This document shows, in pieces, positions 39,901-46,324 of a DNA stretch of 64,000 nt. Under the pieces are notes generated by a model, which saw nothing but the letters and a program-made list of their open reading frames with translations, did not search any database and was not told the DNA's origin. The stretch is from Trichoplusia ni (taxonomy: Eukaryota; Arthropoda; Insecta; Lepidoptera; Noctuidae): positions 806,001-870,000 of the forward strand of contig NC_039479.1 in the NCBI RefSeq assembly GCF_003590095.1, written 5' to 3'. The stretch's first letter is position 1, and every line of letters starts with the position of its first letter. The position numbers and the translations under genes were made by a program.

Positions 39901-41277
39901 TATGTTATGTCTCTTTTTTGCTTCATATACGCTTGTGACGTGTCTGTATATAGAGGAGCTCGTGGCTTGGCTATAACCGCATAAGTGATTCGAACACAGG
40001 TTAAGCTATATTTGACGCGGTTGGTCCGTAGATGGGTGACCATCTTTGGCATAGCGAGTTCCTCCGTGTTTCAGAAGGCACGTTAAATTGTGGGTCCCGG
40101 CTGTTATTCCTACATCTTTGACAGTCTTAACAGGTAGTCAGAAGCTTAGAAAGTCTCACAGCCAGTAGTCTAACCAAGGGGTGTCGTGTTGCCCAGGTAA
40201 CTGGGTTGAGGAGGTCAGATAGGCAGTCGCTCCTTGTACAACACTGGTACTTAGCTGAAACCGGTTGGACTGGTAGCCGACCCCAGCATAGTTGGGAAAA
40301 GGCTAGGCCGATGATGACGCGTCTATATATTATACCTATGTACCAATGTTTGTAAAGGGTTATATTCCAGGGAAAGTCCAGGGCTTATCAAATACCTTTT
40401 TTTCTAGAAGGATTGCTTGATTGCTTCCTGGAATTTGTATGTGTATTGCTTCATTGCATTAGAAGGTGCAAATCACACCGTCTAATGACGAATATTAATT
40501 ATTTTGAAATTAAAATATTGCACCACGATAAAGGTACGGACAATTTGGAACCTCTAAGAGCATCAAAATCCCACCTAACCACTCGTCGGTCTATTTCAAA
40601 CACATTCCCTAGAGATTTGGGGCGAACAGTTAAAAGCTGCAGTAAGTAGCAGCCCAAACACGTTCAGCTTAAAAGTTAAATTTTGCTCAAAGTTTTGCAT
40701 TATTAGAGAGTTTTAAACAGTTAAAGTATCTATTAAACTGTGGAGCGGTTTTATAATGATTTTGTCGTATATGGAGCTTTTGTAGCTTTTTAATTTTCTA
40801 TTAAAATTATAATGAAGGCAAGATATGCTTTTCAGATGGAATTATGGTTTATTCATTACTGAGCACGTGATTTCAGTTAATGTTACAAAAGAGAATGGTT
40901 AAAATTATTTATATGTACTTTATGCTATTATTGGTGTCGAATTTCAATTTAAACTGATTTTCTAAGTAAAAATACGCAAATGATCAATTGTTGAATTACC
41001 TTACTTACAGGTATTAGCTCCAACAAATTCGAAATACATAAAGTAGGACGTACTTCCAAAAAGTTCCAGAAACATATTTTATCTTTACTCAACAGTAATA
41101 GGAGAGTCACATTAGAACAACACTCCAATGATCCCGTACATTAATGGGAACAATTCTACACAATCATTACTTAACACCCTGTATCAGGCGTGTGCTTCCA
41201 TAATATAAAACGCGCTTACCTGTACGGCTGACTAGTGCCAAAGCGCCGAGCGCCGTGAAGAGGAAAGCCGCAGACAT
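6874..41277 (-). CDS. dpr: Dpr-family two-Ig-domain neuronal surface protein (7 coding exons)
   Basis: Join on the minus strand: 41277-41220, 28466-28282, 27298-27182, 25888-25795, 18460-18333, 7494-7326, 6974-6874. Total 852 bases, 283 residues plus TAG. Intron phases are 1,0,0,1,0,1 and every junction keeps frame. Seen: hydrophobic signal peptide (about 1-19), first Ig domain with C72, W84 and DSGIYEC ending at C134, second Ig domain with C175, W189 and DSGRYTC ending at C234, N-glycosylation sites N59, N79 and N172, and a hydrophobic tail (about 268-281) ending at Cys283, which suggests GPI anchoring. WIRHRD, TYTSDQRF, GSTINLTC and INYDSPRGGVSVITEKG are Dpr signatures. Known for the family: Dprs sit on neuronal membranes and bind DIP partners in synaptic pairing. 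I cannot assign the paralogue. Total intron length is about 33 kb. Confidence 0.93.
6975..7325 (-). other. dpr intron between coding exons 6 and 7
   Basis: A 351-base intron with GTGAGT donor and TTTTCGTCAG acceptor. No further feature seen inside it. Confidence 0.85.
7326..7494 (-). CDS. dpr: dpr coding exon 6: second half of Ig2
   Basis: Encodes residues 195-250 plus one base of Gly251. It begins EINYDSPRGGVSVITEKG, continues TTTSHLLVQRA, DSGRYTCAPANA (C234) and ends SVLVHVLS. This block is the strongest family signature. Acceptor ATTCCATACCAG, donor GCG|GTGAGT. Confidence 0.95.
8178..8396 (-). mobile_element. Short non-autonomous Helitron-like element
   Basis: On the minus strand it begins TCCCTACTAATATTATAAATG, includes the microsatellite-like GTCTGTCTTTCTG and ends GCTAG. 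The base before TC is A and the base after CTAG is T, the Helitron A|T target rule. A close relative lies at 42128-42360. No coding capacity. Confidence 0.65.
9965..10350 (+). repeat. Dispersed repeat with 8-bp tandem core
   Basis: The stretch GATGCCGAAAATATGATTTT followed by tandem TGTCTGTT and GATCTCGGAAAG has the look of a common lepidopteran repeat. Five TGTCTGTT-type units fill 10027-10066. Boundaries and class are uncertain. Confidence 0.4.
10027..10066. repeat. Tandem 8-bp repeat (TGTCTGTT)5
   Basis: Four exact TGTCTGTT units plus a fifth ending in A. The Asp/Lys/Gln/Thr-rich open frame on the opposite strand is a translation of this simple repeat, not a gene. Confidence 0.85.
12080..12182 (+). 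repeat. Fragment of a dispersed lepidopteran repeat
   Basis: CAGCCAGGTGACAGACAGAC, then GGACACCGGGGCCTCAGTAA and CTTTGGTTACAG resemble a familiar lepidopteran repeat with the pattern GGTGACAGACGGAC...CTTTGGGTACGGAACCC. Identified from memory; degenerate. Confidence 0.4.
12391..12552 (+). repeat. Fragment of a second dispersed repeat
   Basis: The pattern GTCAAACATGTCT, AAAAAATTGTACAATTCGT, GGAAGCTATGATGTCACAGA and TATAAGCCCCTCTTTTTGGG is one I recognise from lepidopteran genomes. It directly follows a C10 homopolymer (12381-12390). Confidence 0.4.
12789..12819 (+). mobile_element. 3' end fragment of a Helitron-like element
   Basis: GACGAAGTCGCGGGC followed by AACAGCTAG and then T matches the 3' terminus of the Helitron family at 8178 and 42128. 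The 5' part is not recognisable. Confidence 0.55.
12968..13090 (+). repeat. tRNA-derived SINE
   Basis: The head GCGTCGATAGCCGAGTGATTG resembles a tRNA A box region, and CACGTTACATCCCC stands where a B box would be, now degenerate. The body ACAAGCATTTGTGTGATC is typical of a lepidopteran SINE. Truncated, no coding. Confidence 0.55.
13168..13414. mobile_element. Head-to-head Penelope terminal repeats (solo relic)
   Basis: The right arm (13268-13414, plus) copies the 3' terminal repeat seen at 1679-1824. The left arm (13168-13260, minus) is the same sequence inverted, including about 20 bases of the antisense 3' coding end. The left arm stops at TATCATGG, exactly where the ribozyme-like core would begin. 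There is no RT or nuclease. Confidence 0.75.
13322..13360 (+). ncRNA. Hammerhead-like motif in second Penelope repeat
   Basis: CATGATACCTGCAAAGGTG, then TCGAAACGTCGGGAA: same stem-loop, GAAAC and GTC as the copy at 1728, with the first core box equally degenerate. Confidence 0.35.
13443..13545 (+). repeat. Degenerate dispersed repeat
   Basis: CATCATCATCAACAGCCCAT followed by TCACTGCTGGACATTTTG fits a common lepidopteran repeat (CAGCCTAT...CCCACTGCTGGGCA). Only the first part is recognisable. Confidence 0.4.
15183..15400 (+). repeat. tRNA-derived SINE
   Basis: GATAGCTTAGAGGTATGATAG followed 40 bases later by the B-box-like GGTTCAAATCC gives a tRNA-like head. AAAACATCGTGAGGAAACC is the typical lepidopteran SINE body. 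Confidence 0.6.
15480..15645 (-). repeat. Probable tRNA-derived SINE, inverted
   Basis: On the minus strand CCAGTTCGATCCCGAAG is B-box-like, preceded by the clover-leaf-type text TGGCTCCTTGGTGTCTAGTTT. Degenerate. Confidence 0.45.
16455..16592 (+). mobile_element. Degenerate copy of the hairpin MITE
   Basis: GTTACTTTAGCATATTTATTGG, CCTTGATTATGAGC, GCGAATCGAACTGACGATCC and CGACAAATACGC keep the order of the intact MITE at 29740-29907, with many substitutions. Confidence 0.55.
16975..17235. other. GC-richer intronic block of unknown nature
   Basis: GGCGGAG-, GGAGGCAGC- and CGACGGCCTTCATCGCC-type sequence stands out in an AT-rich intron about 1.1 kb from coding exon 5. It contains no splice-bounded frame I can connect to dpr and matches no repeat I know. 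It could be a regulatory element or an old insertion. Confidence 0.3.
18046..18250 (+). repeat. tRNA-derived SINE
   Basis: TTGGTCTAGTAGTAAGTAGC (A-box region) and GAGTTCCATTCCC (B box) are spaced as in a tRNA; ACAAATGCCTGTGTGATTAG is a typical lepidopteran SINE body. Confidence 0.6.
18333..18460 (-). CDS. dpr: dpr coding exon 5: first half of Ig2
   Basis: Encodes the rest of Glu152 and residues 153-194: PLTTILGGPELFINTGSTIN, LTC (C175), HSPEPPPAIRW (W189) and HNDE. N172-L-T is a sequon. The exon is clearly GC-richer than the AT-rich introns around it. Donor GAG|GTAATA, phase 0. Confidence 0.94.
18561..18795 (+). repeat. Dispersed repeat family B
   Basis: ATTTTTGTGGGACCAGATAA, AAAATCGGTTCATCCAGTCC and GAGAACCTCCTCTTTTTGGA occur in the same order at 39125 and, more diverged, at 25615. 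Non-coding. Confidence 0.55.
20731..20860 (+). pseudogene. Non-LTR retrotransposon 3' end with poly(A)
   Basis: The frame reads RDDLNAYRAGWFHDG, then NRESWKDLGEAFAQQWDTVG and TAG at 20846-20848, followed by T(A)9. This is the C-terminus of a lepidopteran reverse-transcriptase-type LINE (5'-truncated copy). Another tail of the same family is at 33571-33631. Confidence 0.75.
25615..25765 (+). repeat. Dispersed repeat family B, diverged
   Basis: TTTTATGAGATTAAATGACAG, CTATCGGTTGATCCAGTCCG and TTCTTCCTTTTTGAAGTACTC follow the family-B order. It lies 30 bases from the donor of coding exon 4. Confidence 0.45.
25795..25888 (-). CDS. dpr: dpr coding exon 4: end of Ig1
   Basis: Encodes residues 121-151 plus one base of Glu152: IRFPQRRDSGIYECQ, then VGTTPPIGHRMYLSVV. 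C134 closes the Ig1 disulfide. The pyrimidine-rich acceptor is TTTCTCTTTTCAG; the donor is TCG|GTAAAT, phase 1. Confidence 0.94.
25889..27181 (-). other. dpr intron between coding exons 3 and 4
   Basis: A 1.3-kb intron, donor GTAAGT, acceptor CTTTTCAG. It contains a family-C repeat at 26975-27140. The open frames at 26292-26531, 26500-26697 and 26730-26963 have no domain features. Confidence 0.8.
26975..27140 (+). repeat. Dispersed repeat family C
   Basis: GGCGGGTGAATCCTCATGCA, GGAGGAAATGGGTAGCATCA and GACTTTTACTGACTAAACC belong to a lepidopteran repeat of unknown class. A second diverged copy is at 62635-62765. Confidence 0.5.
27182..27298 (-). CDS. dpr: dpr coding exon 3: Ig1 core
   Basis: Encodes residues 82-120, VSWIRHRDIHLLTSG through TYTSDQRF to WILK. 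The Ig1 tryptophan is W84. VSWIR(H/R)RD and TYTSDQRF are the most diagnostic Dpr motifs in the gene. Both splice junctions are phase 0 (donor AAA|GTAAGT). Confidence 0.95.
27299..28281 (-). other. dpr intron between coding exons 2 and 3
   Basis: A 983-base intron, donor GTAAGT, acceptor TTTGTCCAG. I see nothing else in it. Confidence 0.85.
28282..28466 (-). CDS. dpr: dpr coding exon 2: N-terminal linker and start of Ig1
   Basis: Encodes residues 21-81. An acidic, Gly-rich linker is followed by RFDVPHSKNVTALVGKTAQL and the first Ig1 cysteine (C72), ending LGNRT. N59-V-T and N79-R-T are glycosylation sequons. The acceptor is TTTTTTCCTAG and the donor ACA|GTAAGT. Confidence 0.93.
29740..29907 (+). 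mobile_element. Hairpin MITE copy 1 with 53-bp inverted termini
   Basis: Left arm 29740-29792 and right arm 29855-29907 are inverted copies with one mismatch in 53. Key text: GTTTACTCACGCGTATTTATC, GGGGTAGCCCGACTAG. The 62-base middle contains TTTCGGACCCAACCGGAG and CGGGATCGCGAGTCGAAC. The ends read ATTAAATGATG...CATCATTTAAT. Non-coding, so it would need a transposase in trans; the superfamily is unclear. Confidence 0.85.
31705..31762 (+). mobile_element. MITE right-end relic
   Basis: GGGCAATCCCGATTAATATG, then TGTGAGTAAACTGTT matches the right arm of the MITE at 29855-29907 with many changes. The left part is gone. Confidence 0.45.
31820..32098 (-). mobile_element. Second Helitron-like family, short element
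   Basis: On the minus strand it starts TCTTCTAATATACAAAATTC and ends GGGTCAGCTAG, with A before and T after, as Helitrons require. Inner text CCGAAACGGCTTAACCGATT is typical of these lepidopteran repeats. No coding. Confidence 0.6.
33571..33631 (-). pseudogene. Non-LTR retrotransposon 3' end
   Basis: On the minus strand it reads KDLGEAFAQQ, then a changed C-terminus and TAG (33581-33579) followed by ATAAAAAA. Same family as 20731-20860, but shorter. Confidence 0.65.
35008..35108 (+). pseudogene. Non-LTR retrotransposon 3' end, frameshifted
   Basis: WTDELKR runs into a TGA; in another frame the text continues WMQKAEERV, then LGESYAQHWH and TGA at 35106-35108. This is the same kind of LINE C-terminus (GE.(F/Y).QQW) from a different subfamily, broken by an indel near 35030. 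Confidence 0.6.
35422..35610 (+). mobile_element. Hairpin MITE copy 2
   Basis: Left arm 35422-35474 and right arm 35558-35610 are inverted copies with about four mismatches in 53. It has the same orientation and middle as copy 1, plus about 20 extra bases (GTCGCGTTCGAGTACCCGAG) before the right arm. Both copies share the left flank TTCATT, so the true left end may lie a few bases further out. Confidence 0.85.
37826..38000. mobile_element. Palindromic Penelope terminal-repeat relic
   Basis: It begins TTGAAATGAAACTAC and ends GTAGTTTCATTTCAA. The right arm (37902-38000) is the distal half of the 3' terminal repeat with CGAAACGTCGGGAACT. The left arm (37826-37889) is its inverse, lacking the roughly 30 bases of the ribozyme-like core. 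Non-coding. Confidence 0.75.
39125..39330 (+). repeat. Dispersed repeat family B
   Basis: TTTTTTATGGAACCAAATGAC, AACTCGGTTCATCCAGTCTG, GTGAACCTCCTCTTTCTGAA and GTCAGTTGAAAATG match the copy at 18561-18795 in order and spacing. Confidence 0.55.
39951..40320 (+). repeat. 5S rRNA-headed SINE, copy 1
   Basis: The head at 39990-40080 resembles insect 5S rRNA: GGTTAAGC, then GACGCGG and GATGGGTGACC fall at 5S spacing without a gap. From GTTAAGC to GGTGACC I count 32 of 42 matches to insect 5S from memory. The body (TGCCCAGGTAACTGGGTTGA, GACTGGTAGCCGACCCCAGC) ends AAAGGCTAGGCCGATGATGA, a GAT-type tail as in some non-LTR-mobilised SINEs. Confidence 0.65.
41220..41277 (-). CDS. dpr: dpr coding exon 1: signal peptide
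   Basis: Encodes residues 1-19 plus the first base of codon 20: MSAAFLFTALGALALVSRT, a clear hydrophobic secretion signal. The donor is CAG|GTAAGC. The first base completes GGT (Gly20) with the next exon. This ATG is chosen because it gives a signal peptide and follows a short out-of-frame upstream ORF. No other in-frame Met occurs before residue 98. Confidence 0.88.
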
Positions 41278-41366
41278 CGCTAGTTCACGTGCCCATGCAT
41301 AATCCCACTTTCACGGCTCGCAACACCCTATAGCACACCGCAGCCAACCACCCTGTATATCACAGC
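41278..41366 (-). promoter_or_regulatory. dpr: dpr 5' UTR part with upstream ORF and UTR splice acceptor
   Basis: A poly-T tract followed by GTTCGCAG at 41367-41374 on the minus strand is a good acceptor, making this an internal 5' UTR segment, so the first exon and promoter lie further right. A 6-codon upstream ORF (ATG at 41300-41298, TAG at 41282-41280) ends two bases before the main ATG, and a second ATG at 41296 opens a 3-codon frame. Such ORFs commonly lower translation of the main frame. Confidence 0.55.
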
Positions 41367-42127
41367 CTGCGAACAAAAAAAAACCTTATGAGTAAACACC
41401 ATACGGACTCTTTTCAACTGATAAATGACGGGGAATTGATCAAAGAAATTTGAACTCTACTTTTTGGGGGATAAAGTTGAGTTTTCATTGTGTCGTTCGT
41501 TTAGATATTGTTCACTGCGTATGGTGAGGATAGGACACTGTTTAGATGCCATGAATAGAATATGCGAGTCATGTTATTATCTTTTTATTTTGTAAATAGG
41601 TTTTTATGTGACACGCAATACATGATCCGCGTTTTTATAACATGATAAGGGATGTTACATGGCTTTTATTAAAGTATGGGTGCTTCAAACTAATGTAATT
41701 ATGTAGTTTAAGTTTCGGATAAGCTCTAACTCTTTTTGTGCTAGACTAAAATAATGATTATAGCCTAATTTAATAAGACACTTTGTACTCTTGTGTTTTT
41801 TTGACTATTTTCTGTCTAATCCATGTGTATAATATAGTAATTATATCAAGGGAAAATATGTTTTTCGCCTGAATCTAGAAGATGCTCCTAGTTTCGAAAA
41901 AAAAAAAACTGCAAAAAACGGCTAGCATTTTTACCAATGCTAAAATTCAAACACGTAATTACGACTACTGGGTACAACCCTAAGAAAATAGTCACTAGCT
42001 GTCGATACAGCCCATCTCCGTTACCCACATAAAACTCAACTAACATTCCTTTACCAATTATCTCAAGCTGACACAAACGTAATACAGATCAATTTTATGT
42101 GTATTGGCAACCCCATTTACAGTCCAA

Positions 42128-42360
42128 CTAGCTTTTCGCCCGCAGCTTCGCCCGCGTCGAGGTCGGTTATATCGCGTTTTCAAGAGAACTCTTCAAAAGT
42201 TCGGGATAAAAACTATCCTACGTTCTTCCTCAAGGTCAACTCTATCCCTGTACCAAATCCATAATCAAAAATTCATTAAAATCAGTTCAGTGGTTTAAAC
42301 GTGAAAGTGTAACAGACAGACAGACAGAGTTACTTTCACATTTATAATATTAGTAGGGAT
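42128..42360 (-). mobile_element. Short non-autonomous Helitron-like element
   Basis: Close copy of 8178-8396: minus strand starts TCCCTACTAATATTATAAATG, ends GCTAG, preceded by A and followed by T. It includes GTCTGTCTGTCTGTTACAC. It lies about 0.8 kb upstream of the dpr UTR acceptor. Confidence 0.65.
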
Positions 42361-45159
42361 ATTTCAAAGAAAGAGCAGATATCAGTTACATTAACATTTT
42401 ATTAGCAAATACGATTCTCTATGGCGCCTCACAGTATGAGATCTATAATTTATGGTGTTAGTTATAGGGTACAGTCTAGACATTATTTATATTGTGGATA
42501 AACATTTTCAGGAAGATCTATGTCTTTACCAGGAGTTTTTTTTTCTTTTTCTCGTTGTGGAAGCGAGAGGCAGCTTTGTCGTGTATTACGCTTTCTCTCT
42601 AAGTTAAAAGTTAAAATTTCTTATAATTTGTAACCTATAATATACGTATATAAGGGAAACTTTGTTGTGTTAATATAAAGAAAATAAAATTTCATCAAAA
42701 TTGCTAAAAACATTATCTTGCACTAAGTATAAGATATAGGTAACGGAGATAAAATTCTGAGAAATCTTTAAGTTATTTCCATATTAATAGATCCATAATA
42801 GAGATTGCTTTTAGCGAATAATTCAAGTAAAAGTCTATGCTTTTCTCATAATTACTACGTCGACTAGCCTCTACAAAAACTATCGATCTATTCGTGTATT
42901 TATAAAGCCATTGAAAAGGGACTTGTCCGGTGTTCCACGGGTGAATGGGGACCCTAATGAGTTTATTCAATAGGAATAGTCTCCAATGGGCGTTAAGCGA
43001 GGTCATTATGTAAAGAGGGGCTATAAACCAACCAAATGTTTGGGATGAACTGAAATTGAGATTTTAATGGTCACCATACTGATCTAGGCGTAAAATGTGT
43101 ATAGCTTATTAATCTGGTTCAGTTTGAGCGGAAATGGTTGGGATTGACCGTCGTATTTTATCATTGACGACCTCCGACCCATCTTACTAAGATTGGGGTA
43201 TTAATGAAATCAGACCTACTGTGCTCCCTGAGGGTTGCCAAAGGGTATTGCCTCCTAACGGATAAAGATAAGAAATCATGTTGTGTATGTTACACTAATA
43301 CACTTAATGTTATGACTAAAATATCACTAAAACTGCTTGAAAAAAACTTATTTTTTCTCCAAACTCTCTGATGCAATCGCTCATACTTCAAATACGAGTT
43401 AAACTGTATTTAAATCTAAAATTATGCTTGAATTTCTACAACCTTTAAAAGCGAAAACAAAGCATGCCCTGCTTTAGAATTATTTTTTTTCTTTTAGTTG
43501 TCAAATTAATGTTATCAAACATTTTTCATTTAAAGCAAACGTTATGTTTGAAGTTACTTCAGGAATATTTAATGTCCTGTAAGCCAAAGACACATCCACA
43601 GTTACTGTATTCACGAACGTGCATGAAATTCTCGACGCTACAAAACTTCTCTCACAGAAAACACAACATATACTGTAAGTCCTCACTCTCATATCTTTGA
43701 CCACGTGAAAACGTTACACTTCCTTGATTTCCCAAAACCAAATAGTTATGTAAATAAACAACAAGGTTCGGGCTGTAAGATACCAACAACTTAGTTCTGC
43801 GGGATTTAAAGCAAACTTCTAATTTTAGGTAAGAGCTCTGAATAATGTCTCTCTAAGGATGGTTTGCATATTAGCTTAATGCTAGTAGCAAATGTTTTAG
43901 CTATTTACTACGTATGTAGAGTTATTGCATAATTTACTGACCTGACATAATAATATGACAATCATTATAGTTTTTCATCGGATCACAATTATTTACATCT
44001 TTTATGACAATTGTATAATTCAATTGAACAATCAAATCACAAAAAAGTGATGCTACTTTGAATGTGCATCAGATATTTCTATTTCCATTCTATTCTTGTT
44101 AGAAAACACATTCTGAGGATAGATGTACCATATTTTCAGTGTATTCACAATGTACTCGTAGCAGTCTAAAATGTAACTTCCGCATTTTTTGCCCAAGCCA
44201 GCTAAAGATTGAATAAATTGGTACCTATAGATTTTTTACCGTAAAATTTTCAACAACTCCTAGAGAATAGTTCAGAAACTAAAATAACAATATGACAGTA
44301 TCAGAAAGAGTACACTAATTATAAAAATCGTCCGAAAAAAGGAGAGAGCGAGAACTTGATAGCACTTTGACCGACTTCGGATCCTTTTTTTGCTTTCCAA
44401 CAGTTGGGAGGAAGCCAAGGGGGTCGGTGGTTCGAGTTAGTTCATTAAGTAAACTATAAGTAAACCAGAAGTGGAGTACTTCGTCGACTTGAATGGGCAA
44501 TCGATCACGGGGAACATTTTCAGATTGTTCTACGGACAACCTATTTCTTAGAACTAGGTTTTTTCCTTCTATTATTTCAATCTTCAGAAATGCATCTTGT
44601 ATTTTTTACGACTAAAAGTTCGAAGTTCAATAATTGCTCTACAAAACCAGGTTCATTTTCAGTCAGAAATCTTAAAAAACATTCAATTTAAAAAAATGTT
44701 TCAATAGTTTTCCCTTGACCAAAAACTCAAGGTATCGTATCGTAAGTAAACTTCAAAACCCGATTTAAGATATCTTAAGATTTCAATTACCAAGGAATAC
44801 ATTAGCCTGTCTTGGAATAACTTCAAAGAAATTCCTGGAATATTAACGTTACCTGTACCATCTACAAAGGCCTTTAATGAGCAATAATAATCAACGTTTA
44901 AGTACTTCTATACCCAAATCTCCAGGCGCTTTAATGTATATAATAATATGATAATGTAATTAAGATCCCAAATTAAGATTCCGTATCACTGGCAAAGTTA
45001 ATATGGAAGCGGAAAATGTTTGCAAAATATTTCTCGATCATGATCTCCCAACTAACGTTTGGGTCAAACTTAATAAGAAGGTTTGATATCAAGCAGATGG
45101 CAGCTTAGAATTCCAAATTTCCTCTCTCCAGGACCCTTTAGGCATTCAGTTTGCTAACC

Positions 45160-45345
45160 CCATTTCGGGCAGATTTTTCTCATACCAGAGAATACATTTT
45201 TGCCCTAAATCACAACAGGACGTTACATATGAGGCTATTTCGTATTTAAAAGACTGGCAACACATGGCTAGACCCTCGGAATTGAATCCAAGACCGCAAT
45301 CACGAAGGCATCGAGCTAATAAATGGACTCTAAGAACTGAGTAAC
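45160..45345 (-). repeat. Probable tRNA-derived SINE, inverted
   Basis: On the minus strand GGTCTTGGATTCAATTCCGAG resembles a B box in context, and TTAGCTCGATGCCTTCGTG precedes it as an A-box region would. Degenerate body. Confidence 0.4.
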
Positions 45346-46277
45346 TGGTTTTTTTGGTGCTGATTTTGGGATCAAAGTGTTCAGCTATAATATTTAATCT
45401 AATATTTAATCTAAATATATTATTTATTAAATATATTTTGAGAGGTGCTTATTATTTTGTACTTATACATATTCTACTACCTTTAGTATTGCGACACAAG
45501 GATTAAATTTCTTACAGCAGGAGTCGTTTAAAATGCTGGTCTTAAATTTGTATCTTTGTTTTAAAATTCAGAGGCGTCTCTGTAGAGTCTGTATGTGCCC
45601 AGACCAATATTTTTAGATCACAGATATTTCAGCACTGCTCACATTTTATAATAATACATTTTTTTTATTTTAGTTTTACTTTATATCTTCTTTGACATTT
45701 TATTTAATCCTATTAATCATCTTTTATTTCAGAAGTGTAGAGATAGGCAAACAAGGTGTTACATTCTAGCAGCTCTCTTTGTAGGTCGGTTCCCCATCCT
45801 CTTTGATTGTATTGACTTCGAAACAAGCGGCTGTTCTAAAGTTTAAATTTGAGAGGTTTGGCACAATGGCTATGACAAAAAGTTTGCTTGGATTGAATAA
45901 AACTGAATTGAATTTGGGGTGTAATAATGAAGATCGTCTTCTCTGTCTATTTATTTTTATGAATTGTTAGTCTTTGTTTAGTAGGTGAAAATGATATCAT
46001 AATTCCTGTTGTTTGGTAATTTTTTTATAATAATCAAAAATTCGTACTTTGGTAATCTTTTTTCAGAATGTTGTTCTTCATTAAAATTTATAGTGTGAAT
46101 GTAATTTATACGTATGGTTAAACTAGGAAAAATATTACATGAATAGTTAATTAGTGGTATTAAAATAGTGTTGTGCCATTTTCTGTAGATAGTTATATAC
46201 ACTCATAATATCAAGAGCGAAGCAGTCAATGCGTCACTCATTAATATTGAGAACTTAGATAAGTTTCGTAGTCGATG

Positions 46278-46324
46278 TAGCTGTCAGCTACGCTTGCTAC
46301 GAGATCGTAGCAATCTGCTACGAG
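46278..46324. repeat. Cluster of GTAGC/GCTAC palindromes
   Basis: GTAGCTG-T-CAGCTAC, then GCTACG-AGAT-CGTAGC, then CGTAGC-AATCT-GCTACG follow one another, the last two sharing an arm. Such clusters form alternative hairpins. It lies in a probable old repeat, since GAGCGAAG...GTCAATGCGTCAC just upstream also occurs near 21090. Confidence 0.55.

Larger units (their letters stand above)
28467..41219 (-). other. dpr intron between coding exons 1 and 2
   Basis: A 12.75-kb intron, donor GTAAGC, acceptor TTTCCTAG, phase 1. It holds two hairpin MITEs (29.7 and 35.4 kb), a MITE end (31.7 kb), a Helitron (31.8 kb), non-LTR tails (33.6 and 35.0 kb), a Penelope palindrome (37.8 kb), a family-B repeat (39.1 kb) and a 5S-headed SINE (39.95 kb). 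No coding exon beyond those listed was found. Confidence 0.8.

Noticed and set aside
39990..40080. Genuine 5S rRNA gene
   Set aside because: Too diverged from 5S, continues into a SINE body, and recurs as a dispersed repeat.
44315..44539. 74-codon minus-strand frame with balanced composition
   Set aside because: Looks protein-like at first, but no family, splice sites or repeat match could be recognised.
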